Positions 16,372 to 24,822 of a stretch of DNA of 64,000 bases are shown in pieces (position 1 is the first letter of the stretch; each line of letters starts with the position of its first letter). The stretch covers positions 62,001-126,000 of the forward strand of contig NZ_PEGH01000010.1 of NCBI RefSeq assembly GCF_002737755.1, given 5' to 3'. The notes under the pieces were generated by a model. It searched no databases, was not told the DNA's origin, and saw only the letters and a program-made list of their open reading frames with translations. This DNA comes from Caulobacter sp. BP25 (GTDB lineage: Bacteria; Pseudomonadota; Alphaproteobacteria; Caulobacterales; Caulobacteraceae). Position numbers and translations under genes: made by a program.

Positions 16372-18027
16372 ATGAGGGTCCTAAAGGCGTTTTGCGCGGC
16401 GGCGCTGGCTCTGGGCGTGACCGGCGCGGCCCTGTGGTTCTTCCGCTTCGACCTGATCATCCTCTATGCCCGCCTCAATCAGTCGAAGATCGAGGCCTAT
16501 CGCCCCGTCTCCTGGAGCCAAGGGGCTGAGACGCCGCCATCCGCGACAGGCCGCCCGCCGAACGTGGTGTTCATCCTGGCCGATGACCTTGGCTACAACG
16601 ACATCACGCTGAACGGTGGCGGCGTGGCGGGCGGGGCGGTCCCGACGCCCGCGATAGATTCCTTGGCCCATGACGGCGTGACCTTCGCCAACGGCTACGC
16701 GGGCAACGCCACCTGCGCGCCGTCGCGCGCCGCGATCATGACGGGCCGCTACGCCACCCGGTTCGGCTTCGAATTCACGCCCACGCCCGTAGCCTTCTCA
16801 CGAGTCGTCGGGGGGCATGCTGGGGATACTCTGCATCCCTCGCGCTTCAACGCCGCCGAGGTCAAGAACGCGCCCAAGGATGACAATACCGAAGTCGTAC
16901 CGCCGACTGAGGTGACCATCGCCGAGGTGCTGAAGACACGGGGCTATCACACGGTCCACCTGGGCAAGTGGCACCTGGGCGGGATCAAGGGCTCGCGGCC
17001 AGAGGATCAGGGCTTTGACGAGAGCTTGGGGTTCATGGCCGGAGCCTCGCTGTTCGCGCCGGTTGGCGATGCGTCTGTCGTCGAGTCACGTCAGGACTTC
17101 GACCCGATCGACAAGTTCCTGTGGGGCGCGTTGCCCTATGCGGTGCAGTACAACGGCGGACCGCTGTTCCACCCGAACCGCTACATGACCGACTACTTGA
17201 CCGATCAGGCGGTCGCGGCGATCGACGCCAACCGTAATCGGCCCTTCTTCCTCTACCTGGCCTATAACGCCGTCCACACGCCGTTGCAGGCGCCCAAGGC
17301 GGATTACGACGCCCTCTCGGGGGTCAAGGATCACCGTCTGCGCGTCTACGCCGCCATGGTCCGCAACCTGGACCGCAATGTCGGACGCGTGCTGCAAGCG
17401 CTCAAGGATCGAGGACTGGACGACAACACCCTGGTGATCTTTACCTCCGACAACGGCGGGGCGAACTATGTCGGACTGCCGGACCTGAACCGACCCTATC
17501 GCGGTTGGAAGGCGACGTTCTTCGAAGGGGGGATCAAGGCGCCTTTCCTGCTGCGCTGGCCCGCCCAGCTGCCGGCCGGCGCGATCTATCGCAGCCCGGT
17601 GGGCCACGTGGACATCTTCGCAACCGCCGCCGGCGCGGCCGGCGCCAGCCCACCAGCCGACCGCGTGATCGACGGCGTCGACCTGGTTCCGTTCGTGAAG
17701 GGACGGGCCTCGGGCGATCCGCACAAGGCGATGTACTGGCGGTCGGGCCGCTACAAGGTCGTGATGGCGGGCGGGTGGAAGCTGCAGGTCGCCCAGGAGC
17801 CGAACCGGGTCTGGCTGTTTGACCTGGCCAACGATCCGACCGAACAGCGCGAGCTTTCCAAGGCGCGTCCTGACAAGGTTCGCGAGCTTCGGGCGATCCT
17901 GGCGCAGCTGGACAGCCAGATGGTCAAGCCGGCCTGGCCCTCGCTGCTGTCGGGCGCGATCTATGTCGACCACCCGAGCGGTCAGCCGTCCACGCCTAGC
18001 GACGAGTATGTCTATTGGGACAACTGA
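16372..18027 (+). CDS. Type I sulfatase (formylglycine-dependent), membrane-anchored or exported
   Basis: The 551-residue protein starts MRVLKAFCAAALALGVTGAALWFF, an N-terminal signal anchor, and then has NVVFILADDLGYND with the metal-binding Asp pair near residue 70. The maturation motif is C115-A-P-S-R, the substrate of formylglycine-generating enzyme, followed by MTGRYATRFG. Further blocks are HLGKWHLGG, FFLYLAYNAVHTPLQ and VIFTSDNGG, all active-site parts of arylsulfatases. The FGE gene overlaps its 3' end. A GGAAGG ribosome site precedes the ATG. The substrate sulfate ester is unknown; the TetR and dehalogenase neighbours suggest a catabolic module. Confidence 0.92.
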   Translation: MRVLKAFCAAALALGVTGAALWFFRFDLIILYARLNQSKIEAYRPVSWSQGAETPPSATGRPPNVVFILADDLGYNDITLNGGGVAGGAVPTPAIDSLAHDGVTFANGYAGNATCAPSRAAIMTGRYATRFGFEFTPTPVAFSRVVGGHAGDTLHPSRFNAAEVKNAPKDDNTEVVPPTEVTIAEVLKTRGYHTVHLGKWHLGGIKGSRPEDQGFDESLGFMAGASLFAPVGDASVVESRQDFDPIDKFLWGALPYAVQYNGGPLFHPNRYMTDYLTDQAVAAIDANRNRPFFLYLAYNAVHTPLQAPKADYDALSGVKDHRLRVYAAMVRNLDRNVGRVLQALKDRGLDDNTLVIFTSDNGGANYVGLPDLNRPYRGWKATFFEGGIKAPFLLRWPAQLPAGAIYRSPVGHVDIFATAAGAAGASPPADRVIDGVDLVPFVKGRASGDPHKAMYWRSGRYKVVMAGGWKLQVAQEPNRVWLFDLANDPTEQRELSKARPDKVRELRAILAQLDSQMVKPAWPSLLSGAIYVDHPSGQPSTPSDEYVYWDN

Positions 18028-19042
18028 AGACGTCGCTCTCTTGGTTCGCGGGCGCGGTTATCGCCGTCTCGTTGGCGGCATGTGGTCCGAAGACGCCCAA
18101 GGCCTGCCGGGTCGACCTGCCGGTTCCGGACCCGGCCCATCGCACGGCGGGCATGGTTCGGTTGTCTGGCGGGGATTTCCTGATGGGCGGCGCGCCGATC
18201 CGCCCGGAGGAGGGCCCCCGGAGACGGTCCGCGTCGCGCCGTTCTGGATCGACCGCACCGAAGTCACCAACGCCGCCTTCGCGCGGTTCGTCGCGGCCAC
18301 GGGCTACCGCACCGTGGCCGAACGGCCGCTCGATCCCGCGCGCGACGCCTCGTTGTCGGCGGCGCAGCGGCGTCCGGCCTCGCTCGTTTTCGTGGGGGAA
18401 AAAGGAGCGAGGTCGGACGATCCTTCGCAATGGTGGCGGGCCATCCCCGGCGCCGACTGGCGGCATCCCGAAGGACCGGCCTCCAGCATCCGGGGCAAGG
18501 AGGCCTGGCCTGTCGTCCATATCGCTTGGGAGGACGCCATGGCCTACGCGCGCTGGCTGGGCCGCGACCTGCCGACCGAGGCTGAGTGGGAGTACGCCGC
18601 GCGCGGCGGCCTGGTCGCCAAGCGCTACGCCTGGGGAGATCAGCCGCAGGACGCCGGACGTCCCAGGGCCAACACCTGGCAGGGCGTCTTTCCCGCCCAG
18701 GACCTCGGCGAGGACGGCTTCAAGGCAAGGCCGGCGCCCGTGGGCTGCTTTCCTCCCAATGGCTATGGCCTCTCCGATATGGCCGGCAACGTCTGGGAAT
18801 GGACCAAGGACTGGTTCAAGCCCGGCCTGGAGCCCGCTAGCGTGATCGAGACGGGCGGACCGCCCGAGGTTCGGGCGCTGGACCCGGACGAGCCGAACGT
18901 CGCCAAGCACGTGATCAAGGGCGGCTCGTTCCTGTGCACGGACGACTACTGTTTCCGCTATCGCCCCGCCGCGCGCACGCCGGGGCCGCCGGATAGCGGG
19001 GCCTCGCACGTTGGCTTCCGCACTGTTCTGAGGGAGCGCTAG
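18015..19042 (+). pseudogene. Formylglycine-generating enzyme (SUMF1/EgtB-like), lipoprotein, frameshifted at a C5 run
   Basis: The N-terminal frame (TTG 18015, MGQLKTSLSWFAGAVIAVSLAACG) reads through VRLSGGDFLMGGAPIRPEEGP, then the frame must change at CCCCC (18215-18219). One extra C would give ...EEGPPETVRVAPFWIDRTEVTNA and a 342-residue protein. The second frame carries the family core: LPTEAEWEYAARGG, NVWEWTKDWF, and GGSFLCTDDYCFRYR with the two active-site cysteines (C308 and C313 after repair). The start has a lipobox (LAAC), implying export. It is the obvious activator of the overlapping sulfatase. As written it is broken, possibly a sequencing indel. Confidence 0.85.
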
Positions 19043-19455
19043 AAGCCCGGTCCCGGCCGTGTGCGGATGTTCAACTGGCCGGCCAAGCCAGCTTTGCGGT
19101 GGTGCTCGATGGCGTGCATCTCCGGCGACATGGCCATGGCCTGGAAGGCGGCGAGCGACGGATACTCGGCCAGGGCGACCGCGTCCCATAGCTCTTCGAC
19201 CTCGCCCAGCAGCAGACCCGTCACCGCGCCGCTGTAGCGGATGCGTCCGCCCAGACCTTCGACCAACTTGCTGACCAGCTCGCCGTAGCGGGCGTAGGCC
19301 TCACGACCGGAAAGATGGCTGTCCGAGCCGTCCGGATACTGAGCCTTCTCATGGAACTTCAGCAGGTTGACCATCACGAACGGCCCGTCCTCTGGCGCAC
19401 CGAAGAAGGTCGCGATCTGCTCAGGACCGGGAAAGACTGCGTTCTCGACCTTCAC
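19039..19455 (-). CDS. DUF1330 family protein
   Basis: A GTG start at 19455 gives 138 residues ([18 protein letters not shown]...). The text [39 protein letters not shown] and the small ferredoxin-like alpha/beta pattern match DUF1330 dimeric alpha-beta barrel proteins. The GTG overlaps the stop of the dehalogenase-like gene (GTGA), so the two are co-translated, and its 3' end meets the FGE gene tail to tail with a 4-bp overlap. Function is unknown; partners of this type are often small enzymes or stress proteins. Confidence 0.8.
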   Translation of the reverse strand: MKVENAVFPGPEQIATFFGAPEDGPFVMVNLLKFHEKAQYPDGSDSHLSGREAYARYGELVSKLVEGLGGRIRYSGAVTGLLLGEVEELWDAVALAEYPSLAAFQAMAMSPEMHAIEHHRKAGLAGQLNIRTRPGPGF

Positions 19456-20372
19456 GCGACCATCTCCGGCTGGGGCAGGGAGGCTACGAGCTCGTCCAGC
19501 AGGGCCGCGATCTCGGCGGGGGCGTCTTCTTGGATGAAGTGCCCGCCCTTCAGCGTCACGTGCTTGGATTTCTGGGTCGCCGGCACGCGCGCCTGGAAGA
19601 TGGCTTCGCCGCCGCGGGTGATCGGATCGCCGTCCGAGAAGGCGGTCAGGAATGGCTTGTCGAAGCGCTCCAGAACCTTCCAGGCCGCTTCGTTCTCGGC
19701 CACGGAGGCGTGTTCGAGCGTGATCGGCACCAGAGCCGGGAACTGCCGGGCGCCCTCCTTGTAGCGCTCGTCCGGGAAAGGCGCGTCGTAGGCGGCGCGT
19801 TCGGCGTCGGATAGATCGCGCGCCGTCCCGCCGTTCAGGATGAAGCCGATCGGCATCTCTGGCACGTTCTGGCTGAAGTTCAGCCAGGCCTCGAAGCCCT
19901 CGGTCTTGCCATAGCCCACCGGCATGCCGGTGTTGGACACGACCACCGCCGCGAAGCGTTCGGGGAAGGCCGCCACGAGGCGAAGGCCGATCAGGCCGCC
20001 CCAGTCCTGGCAAAAGAGGACGATGTCCTTCAGGTCGTTGCGGACGAGCCAGTCGCTCATCCAGGCCACGTGTCGCTCGTAGGTGTAGTCGGTTCGGGAC
20101 GCCGGCTTATCCGAGCGGCCGAAGCCGACAAGGTCGGGAGCGACCGCTCGGCGGCCCCGGCCGGCCAGGTCGGCGATGATCTTGCGATATAGATAGGCCC
20201 AAGAGGGCTCGCCATGCATCAGCAGGATGGGGCGCTGGTCGCGCGGGCCCTCGTCGACATGATGGATCCGCAGGCGCGTCCCGTTCGCATCGGTGATTTC
20301 GGTGTAGCCGGGGGCGTAGGTCCAATCCGCCAAGCCCTCGAACCGCTCATCCGGCGTCCGCAGCACATCCAT
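19452..20372 (-). CDS. Haloalkane dehalogenase-like alpha/beta hydrolase (HLD-I type)
   Basis: ATG 20372 with a GGGAGAG ribosome site gives 306 residues. Visible catalytic parts are the oxyanion region LLMHGEPSW (H53-G-E-P), the nucleophile elbow CQDWGG (D123 with halide-binding W124), the acid region FSDGDPIT near 245, and the base histidine in GGHFIQED (H278). An aspartate nucleophile followed by Trp is the mark of haloalkane dehalogenases rather than esterases. It is divergent from the TetR gene across the operator at 20402 and co-translated with the DUF1330 gene. The true substrate may not be halogenated. Confidence 0.85.
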   Translation of the reverse strand: MDVLRTPDERFEGLADWTYAPGYTEITDANGTRLRIHHVDEGPRDQRPILLMHGEPSWAYLYRKIIADLAGRGRRAVAPDLVGFGRSDKPASRTDYTYERHVAWMSDWLVRNDLKDIVLFCQDWGGLIGLRLVAAFPERFAAVVVSNTGMPVGYGKTEGFEAWLNFSQNVPEMPIGFILNGGTARDLSDAERAAYDAPFPDERYKEGARQFPALVPITLEHASVAENEAAWKVLERFDKPFLTAFSDGDPITRGGEAIFQARVPATQKSKHVTLKGGHFIQEDAPAEIAALLDELVASLPQPEMVA

Positions 20373-20401
20373 GGCGTCTCTCCCTTCGATCTCTGCATTA
20401 T

Positions 20402-20424
20402 TGACATAATGAGTGTCACTATAT
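20402..20424. promoter_or_regulatory. Putative TetR operator in the divergent dehalogenase/TetR promoter region
   Basis: TGACATAATGAGTGTCA is a perfect TGACA-N7-TGTCA dyad at 20402-20418, continued by CTATAT. Reverse-complemented, its 15-bp core differs from the site at 16318 at only two positions. It lies 30 bp before the dehalogenase ATG (minus strand) and about 90 bp before the TetR TTG start, the usual place for an autoregulating TetR repressor. Confidence 0.65.
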
Positions 20425-20507
20425 CGCCTGCTGTCAAGCACGACAGCCGCGAGGCGGGTGGCGGTCGTGGCTGTCGGACGCTAAGCAAGGGGAAGGAGGC
20501 TCCGGAT

Positions 20508-21131
20508 TTGGACCGCGCGCGCTATCTTCTTCCCCATCCGCCCCACGATGAGCTGTCCCCCGATGGGCGGCGGCGGCGGGGACAGGACAGCCGGGCCCGC
20601 ATCGTCCAGGCGATGCTGGACTTGGTTCGCGAAGGCCATGTCTCGCCCTCCGCCGAGCTCGTGGCGTCGCGGGCGAACGTTGGCCTGCGCACCGTGTTCC
20701 GGCACTTCAAGGATCTGGAGAGCCTCTATCGCGAGATGTCGGGCGTCATCGAGGCCGAACTGGTCGCCTTGGCTGACACGCCTTTCAAGGCCGTCGGCTG
20801 GCGCGAGCGGGTGCTAGAGCTGGTCGAGCGTCGCGGCTGGGCCTACGAACGCATCGCTCCGTTCAAACGGGCCTCGGCGGTCCATCGGCATCAATCCTCG
20901 GTTCTGACCTTGGACAACGCCAGGCTGGTCGCCGGCGCTCGCGACATTCTGAGGCGTGAATTGCCGGCCAGCCTGACGGGCGCCCGCAATCTTTTCGAGG
21001 CGATTGATCTGTTGCTGAGTTTTGACGCCTGGCGACGGCTGCGTCAGGAGCAGGAGCTTTCCGTCGAGGCGACGACCGAAGTCCTTCAGGCGGCAATCTC
21101 GGCGCTACTGGATCGCGCCGACGCTGCTTGA
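20508..21131 (+). CDS. TetR-family transcriptional regulator
   Basis: The frame is open far upstream but the only well-placed start is TTG 20508, eight bases after AGGAGG, giving 207 residues (MDRARYLLPHPPHDEL...). Residues about 25-75 form a TetR helix-turn-helix: SRARIVQAMLDLV, then SAELVASRANVGLRTVFRHFKDLESLY. The C-terminal ligand domain is not recognisable. It is divergent from the dehalogenase gene and shares operator-like dyads with the sulfatase promoter, so it probably represses both units and itself. A GC-rich inverted repeat follows the stop. Confidence 0.85.
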   Translation: MDRARYLLPHPPHDELSPDGRRRRGQDSRARIVQAMLDLVREGHVSPSAELVASRANVGLRTVFRHFKDLESLYREMSGVIEAELVALADTPFKAVGWRERVLELVERRGWAYERIAPFKRASAVHRHQSSVLTLDNARLVAGARDILRRELPASLTGARNLFEAIDLLLSFDAWRRLRQEQELSVEATTEVLQAAISALLDRADAA

Positions 21132-21154
21132 GGCATCGTCCCAGCGCGAAAGGG

Positions 21155-21186
21155 GCCGGCCGGAGCTGCTCAATTCCCCGGCCGGC
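21155..21186. repeat. GC-rich inverted repeat after the TetR gene
   Basis: GCCGGCCGG and CCGGCCGGC form a perfect 9-bp stem around a 14-nt loop, 24 bp after the TetR stop. There is no uridine tract on either side, so it would be at most a weak or factor-assisted terminator. Confidence 0.5.
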
Positions 21187-21285
21187 GGGCATCCGACCGT
21201 AAGGGGCGATCGGAGGCCTTGCCGAAGAAAGACGGCGCCGCGCGAAGCGATCCTCCATGCCTTGCTCCCAGGTCTCGCGCGCTTC

Positions 21286-21302
21286 CTGACACGCCCTGTC
21301 AG
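21286..21302. promoter_or_regulatory. Inverted repeat upstream of the EgtB-EgtD gene
   Basis: CTGACA and TGTCAG (6+6, 5-nt spacer) sit 104 bp before the egtBD ATG. The half-sites resemble those of the TetR operators at 16318 and 20402, but the spacer is shorter (5 rather than 7), so binding by the same regulator is uncertain. Nothing else regulatory was recognised in the 274-bp gap 21132-21405. Confidence 0.3.
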
Positions 21303-21405
21303 CAGCGCGAGCCGATGCGGGTTGCCAGCACAGGTTGGAACGCCGAGGTTTCGCGAGCGTTGTCGTCGCCTGGACGGGCAAGCGCCACCACGCCCGAGGA
21401 GCTCC

Positions 21406-23565
21406 ATGACCCCCGACGACCTGCCCGTCATAGATATGGCCGATGTCGAGGCTTCCGCCGCAGCCGAGCGCTATCGCCGGGTCCGCCGGCGCACCGAGGC
21501 CCTGGCCGCGCCCTTGTCGCCCGAAGACCAGGCCGCTCAGTCCATGCCGGACGCCAGCCCGACCAAGTGGCATCGGGCCCATACCACCTGGTTCTTCGAG
21601 ACCTTTCTTCTGGTCCCGTTTCTGCCCGGCTACGCCGTTCATGACCGCGACTACGGCTACCTATTCAACTCCTACTATGAGGCCGTCGGGCCTCGGCAGC
21701 CTCGGCCTGAGCGCGGCTTGCTGACACGACCGTCGACACCGGCGATCGGCGCCTATCGCGCTCACGTCGACGCGGCCATGGAGCGCCTGCTGGTCGGGCC
21801 CCTGACCGCCGAGATCAGCGAGCGCCTCGAGCTTGGCCTGGCCCATGAGGAGCAACATCAGGAGCTGATCCTGATGGACATCTTGCATTTGTTCGCCCAA
21901 TCGCCGCTCAGCCCGGCCTACCAATCGGCCGCCGCCGGGCGCGCTGATCCGGGAGCGCAACGTTTCCATCGCTTCGAGGGCGGGGTTGTCGAGATCGGCG
22001 CCGAGAAAGCAGGTTTCGCCTTCGACAATGAGCGCCCCCGACATCGCGTTTATGTCGCGCCCTTCCGCCTGTCGGATCGCCTGGTGACCAATGGTGAGTG
22101 GATCGCGTTTATCGACGCCGGGGGCTATCAGCGCGTCGACCTCTGGCTTTCCGAAGGGTGGACCAGGGCTCGGGAAGAAGGTTGGACCGCGCCTGCCTAT
22201 TGGCGACGGGAGGAAGACAGGACCTGGACCGCCATGAGTCTGCAGGGGCGGCGGCCTGTCGATCCTAACGCTCCGGTCGTCCACGTCAGCTATTATGAGG
22301 CCGCCGCCTTCGCGGCCTGGGCTGGCCGACGGCTGCCCACCGAGGCCGAATGGGAAGTGGCCGCTACGGCGCCGGGAGGTATGGCGCCGCGGCAGCTTTA
22401 TGGAGCGGCCTGGCAGTGGACCTCCAGCGCCTATGCTCCCTATCCAGGCTTCAAGCCGGGGCCTGGAGCGCTGGGCGAGTACAATGGCAAGTTCATGGTC
22501 AACCAGATGGTGCTGCGCGGCGGGTGCCAGGCCACGCCGCCTGGTCACTCGCGGGCGACTTACCGGAACTTCTTCCATCCTGATCGGCGTTGGATGTTCG
22601 CAGGGGTTCGGCTGGCCGACGACGATGGTCTGGACGAGGCGACGCCTGCCAGTTCTTTCCTTGACGAGGTCGTCGCGGGCCTTTCGGCGACGCCCAAGAC
22701 CCTTCCGGCCAAGTACTTCTACGACGCCGAGGGTTCCCGTCTGTTCGAACAGATCTGCGCGCTGCCGGAGTACTATCTGACCCGGACCGAGACGGCGCTG
22801 TTGCGCGAGATCGCGCCGGAGATCGCCGCGTGCATCCCGGGTGATGCGGCTCTCGTCGAGTTCGGCAGCGGCGCCAGCACCAAGACCCGCATCCTGCTAG
22901 ATGCGGCGCCGCAGGTGTCGGTCTATGCGCCGATCGACATCAGTCCAACCGCGCTGGACGCGGCGGCCGCCAGCCTGCGGGCGGACTATCCCAATCTGAC
23001 GGTCGCGCCTCTGGTCGGGGATTTCACCAAGGCCTTATCGGCGCCGGAAGGCGCGCGAGGGCGCCCGATTGTGGGTTTCTTTCCCGGGTCGACGATTGGA
23101 AACTTCTCACCCGACGAGGCTGAGGTCTTGCTGCGCCAGGCGCGCGAATGGCTGGGTGAGGGCGCCATATTCGTCATCGGCGCGGACGTCGCAAAGGACC
23201 CGGGTGTGCTGATCCCGGCCTATGACGACGCGCGGGGTGTTACGGCGGCCTTCAATCGCAACATCCTGGTCCACATCAATCGTGAACTGGGCGGGAGCTT
23301 TGATCCGGAGGCCTTCGCGCACCGCGCCGTCTGGAACGCCGAAGAAAGCCGGATCGAGATGCATCTGGAGAGCGTCCGCGACAAGATCGTTATGGTCGGC
23401 GATCGTGGCGTGCGCTTCGCTAAGGGCGAGACCATCCACACGGAGAACTCCTACAAGTATCGGCCGGAAGCATTCGAAGCCATCGCCGGTCGCGCGGGCT
23501 GGACCGTGGCGCGGCGCTGGGTCAGCCCAGATCCCGCCTTCGCGGTCTACATGCTGGCGGCTTGA
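21406..23565 (+). CDS. EgtB-EgtD fusion: hercynine sulfoxide synthase joined to histidine trimethyltransferase
   Basis: ATG 21406 follows GAGGAG and gives one 719-residue frame. Residues 1 to about 405 are EgtB. They comprise a DinB-like domain with the iron ligands H56 and HEEQHQE (H147, H151), then an FGE-sulfatase-like domain (VTNGEWIAFIDAGGY, LPTEAEWEVAA, GGCQATPPGHSRATYRNFFHPDRRW split over the fold). From about 416 the protein is EgtD: FLDEVVAGLSATPKTLPAKY, then EFGSGASTKTR (SAM motif near 485) and VGDFTKAL. EgtD trimethylates histidine to hercynine and EgtB adds the sulfoxide sulfur, both steps of ergothioneine synthesis. OvoA is less likely because the methyltransferase is EgtD-type. 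Bacterial genes are normally separate, so the fusion is unusual. Confidence 0.9.
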   Translation: MTPDDLPVIDMADVEASAAAERYRRVRRRTEALAAPLSPEDQAAQSMPDASPTKWHRAHTTWFFETFLLVPFLPGYAVHDRDYGYLFNSYYEAVGPRQPRPERGLLTRPSTPAIGAYRAHVDAAMERLLVGPLTAEISERLELGLAHEEQHQELILMDILHLFAQSPLSPAYQSAAAGRADPGAQRFHRFEGGVVEIGAEKAGFAFDNERPRHRVYVAPFRLSDRLVTNGEWIAFIDAGGYQRVDLWLSEGWTRAREEGWTAPAYWRREEDRTWTAMSLQGRRPVDPNAPVVHVSYYEAAAFAAWAGRRLPTEAEWEVAATAPGGMAPRQLYGAAWQWTSSAYAPYPGFKPGPGALGEYNGKFMVNQMVLRGGCQATPPGHSRATYRNFFHPDRRWMFAGVRLADDDGLDEATPASSFLDEVVAGLSATPKTLPAKYFYDAEGSRLFEQICALPEYYLTRTETALLREIAPEIAACIPGDAALVEFGSGASTKTRILLDAAPQVSVYAPIDISPTALDAAAASLRADYPNLTVAPLVGDFTKALSAPEGARGRPIVGFFPGSTIGNFSPDEAEVLLRQAREWLGEGAIFVIGADVAKDPGVLIPAYDDARGVTAAFNRNILVHINRELGGSFDPEAFAHRAVWNAEESRIEMHLESVRDKIVMVGDRGVRFAKGETIHTENSYKYRPEAFEAIAGRAGWTVARRWVSPDPAFAVYMLAA

Positions 23566-23590
23566 TCGTCGCCGGCGACGCGCGAACACG

Positions 23591-23626
23591 AAAAAGCGCC
23601 GGTTCCGAGGGGCTCGGAACCGGCGC
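23591..23626 (-). terminator. Intrinsic terminator of the KGG-protein gene
   Basis: A 13-bp perfect stem (23596-23608 with 23614-23626, beginning GCGCCGGTTCCGA) closes a 5-nt loop. On the minus strand it is followed directly by TTTTT, a proper terminator for the gene ending at 23649. It also separates the converging EgtB-EgtD gene, for which the T-tract is absent. Confidence 0.85.
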
Positions 23627-23648
23627 GTTCGAACCGGAGTTCGACGAT

Positions 23649-23855
23649 CTAAAGCCCGCGCTGGCCGGGACGACCGCTGCGCGAAGACGATCCGCCCTTG
23701 CGGCCGGCGTTGGCGGCCAGGTCGCGATCCTTGGCGAAGCTGCGCTTTTCACTCGGTACGCTCGCTCCGCCTTTCCTGGCGATCTCGCGACGGCGTTCCG
23801 GGTCCATGGCGGCGAAACCGCGACGACCGCGGGGACGTTCGCTATCGGTGTCCAT
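23649..23855 (-). CDS. KGG-motif stress-induced small protein (YciG-like)
   Basis: The 68-residue basic protein (MDTDSERPRGRRGFAAMDPE...) contains the KGG domain twice: RREIARKGGASVP near residue 27 and AANAGRKGGSSSRS near 52. Such glycine/lysine/arginine-rich proteins (YciG, con-10-like) are induced by general stress in many bacteria, and their molecular action is unknown. It starts 9 bp after the stop of a small proline-rich frame and is followed by a strong terminator, so the two may share a message. Confidence 0.85.
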   Translation of the reverse strand: MDTDSERPRGRRGFAAMDPERRREIARKGGASVPSEKRSFAKDRDLAANAGRKGGSSSRSGRPGQRGL

Positions 23856-23864
23856 CTGGGGCTC

Positions 23865-24032
23865 CTAGTCGGGACTGGTCACAGGCGGTACGGGCGAGGG
23901 CGCGACGCCATAGGGACGATCGTCCCTAGGATCGACCGGCGGCGAGGTTGGGGGCTCCTCGACGGGGACGACGCCGGGCTCGTATTCGGGCGGCTTGGGC
24001 TCGATCGGGGGCGGGGCGTCGGTGTCGGTCAT
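23865..24032 (-). CDS. Small proline-rich acidic protein (55 aa)
   Basis: The minus-strand frame begins MTDTDAPPPIEPKPPEYEPG and ends PPVTSPD before TAG, 55 residues. About a quarter of the residues are proline, with many Asp and Glu, and there is no hydrophobic segment, so it is probably disordered. It stops 9 bp before the KGG protein start, suggesting co-transcription as a stress pair. No family was recognised. The MTDTD and MDTDS openings of the two proteins are similar. It could be a non-coding frame, but the open, codon-regular stretch and tight spacing favour a gene. Confidence 0.5.
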   Translation of the reverse strand: MTDTDAPPPIEPKPPEYEPGVVPVEEPPTSPPVDPRDDRPYGVAPSPVPPVTSPD

Positions 24033-24151
24033 CTGGCTTCGTTTCCTGCGCGTTCCGGTGAAGTAACCAGCGAAGACGCTTTCGGTTCACCATGAAGCCG
24101 CACTAATTACGCCGGAGCGGGAATGTCCGTGCGCCAAGGAGTCGTCCGAGA

Positions 24152-24820
24152 ATGCCGCGCAGCACCAAGCAGACGCTCTCTCGCGCCATGTCTCATTGGC
24201 GTCTGGCCGCCGCCTTCGCGACCGGGATCATCGCCTGGGTCACGGCGACATATTTCGACGCGCCGCGTGAAACCCACCTTCTGCTGGCCTGGGACAGCGG
24301 TGCGCTCGTCTATCTCTTGACGATGTGGACCCTGTTTATTCGGTCCGACGAGGCTGAGCTGAAATCGCGAGCGGCCCTCTACGACGAGGGCGTCCCAGTG
24401 CTGATGTTGATCGTCTTGACGGCCATAGCCGCCAGCCTCGGCGCGGTGGTCGACGCAATGATCGTGGTCAAGGAAGCGCTGAGCGGCGCCAGGGCCGTCA
24501 TCATCGGCAGCGCCATGGCGACGCTGATCCTGTCCTGGCTGGTGCTGCAGACGGTGTTCGTCCTGCATTACGCGCATCGCCATTTTGGGGCCGGCAAGGA
24601 CAAGGGCGGCATCCAGTTTCCCGGGGAGCCGCCCACCAGCTATCTCGACTTCGCCTATCTGGCCTTTAGCGTGGGCGCGACCTTCCAGGTGTCGGATAAC
24701 AGCATCCTGACCTCGAAGCTGCGTCGCCTGGTCACCGCCCACGCGGCGGCAGCGTACTTCTACAACACCGCCGTGCTGGCGCTGGGCATCAACATCATTG
24801 CCAGCCTGATCGGCGGATAG
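24152..24820 (+). CDS. DUF1345 integral membrane protein
   Basis: The 222-residue protein has about five hydrophobic helices (WRLAAAFATGIIAWVTATY, LLAWDSGALVYLLTMWTLF, VLMLIVLTAIAASLGAVV, IIGSAMATLILSWLVLQTV, AVLALGINIIASLIGG). The conserved EPPTSYLDFAYLAFSVGATFQVSD block is diagnostic of DUF1345. Function is unknown. It stands alone on the plus strand and its stop lies 2 bp from the end of the converging EF-hand gene. Confidence 0.88.
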   Translation: MPRSTKQTLSRAMSHWRLAAAFATGIIAWVTATYFDAPRETHLLLAWDSGALVYLLTMWTLFIRSDEAELKSRAALYDEGVPVLMLIVLTAIAASLGAVVDAMIVVKEALSGARAVIIGSAMATLILSWLVLQTVFVLHYAHRHFGAGKDKGGIQFPGEPPTSYLDFAYLAFSVGATFQVSDNSILTSKLRRLVTAHAAAAYFYNTAVLALGINIIASLIGG

Positions 24821-24822
24821 GC

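Noticed and set aside
16372-21131. Mobile island carrying the sulfatase-dehalogenase cluster
   Set aside because: No integrase, transposase, tRNA junction or direct repeats flank it, and base composition by eye is like its neighbours.
21406-23565. Ovothiol synthase OvoA
   Set aside because: The C-terminal methyltransferase carries EgtD-type sequence (KYFYDAEGSRLFEQI, EFGSG) rather than the unrelated OvoA methyltransferase domain.
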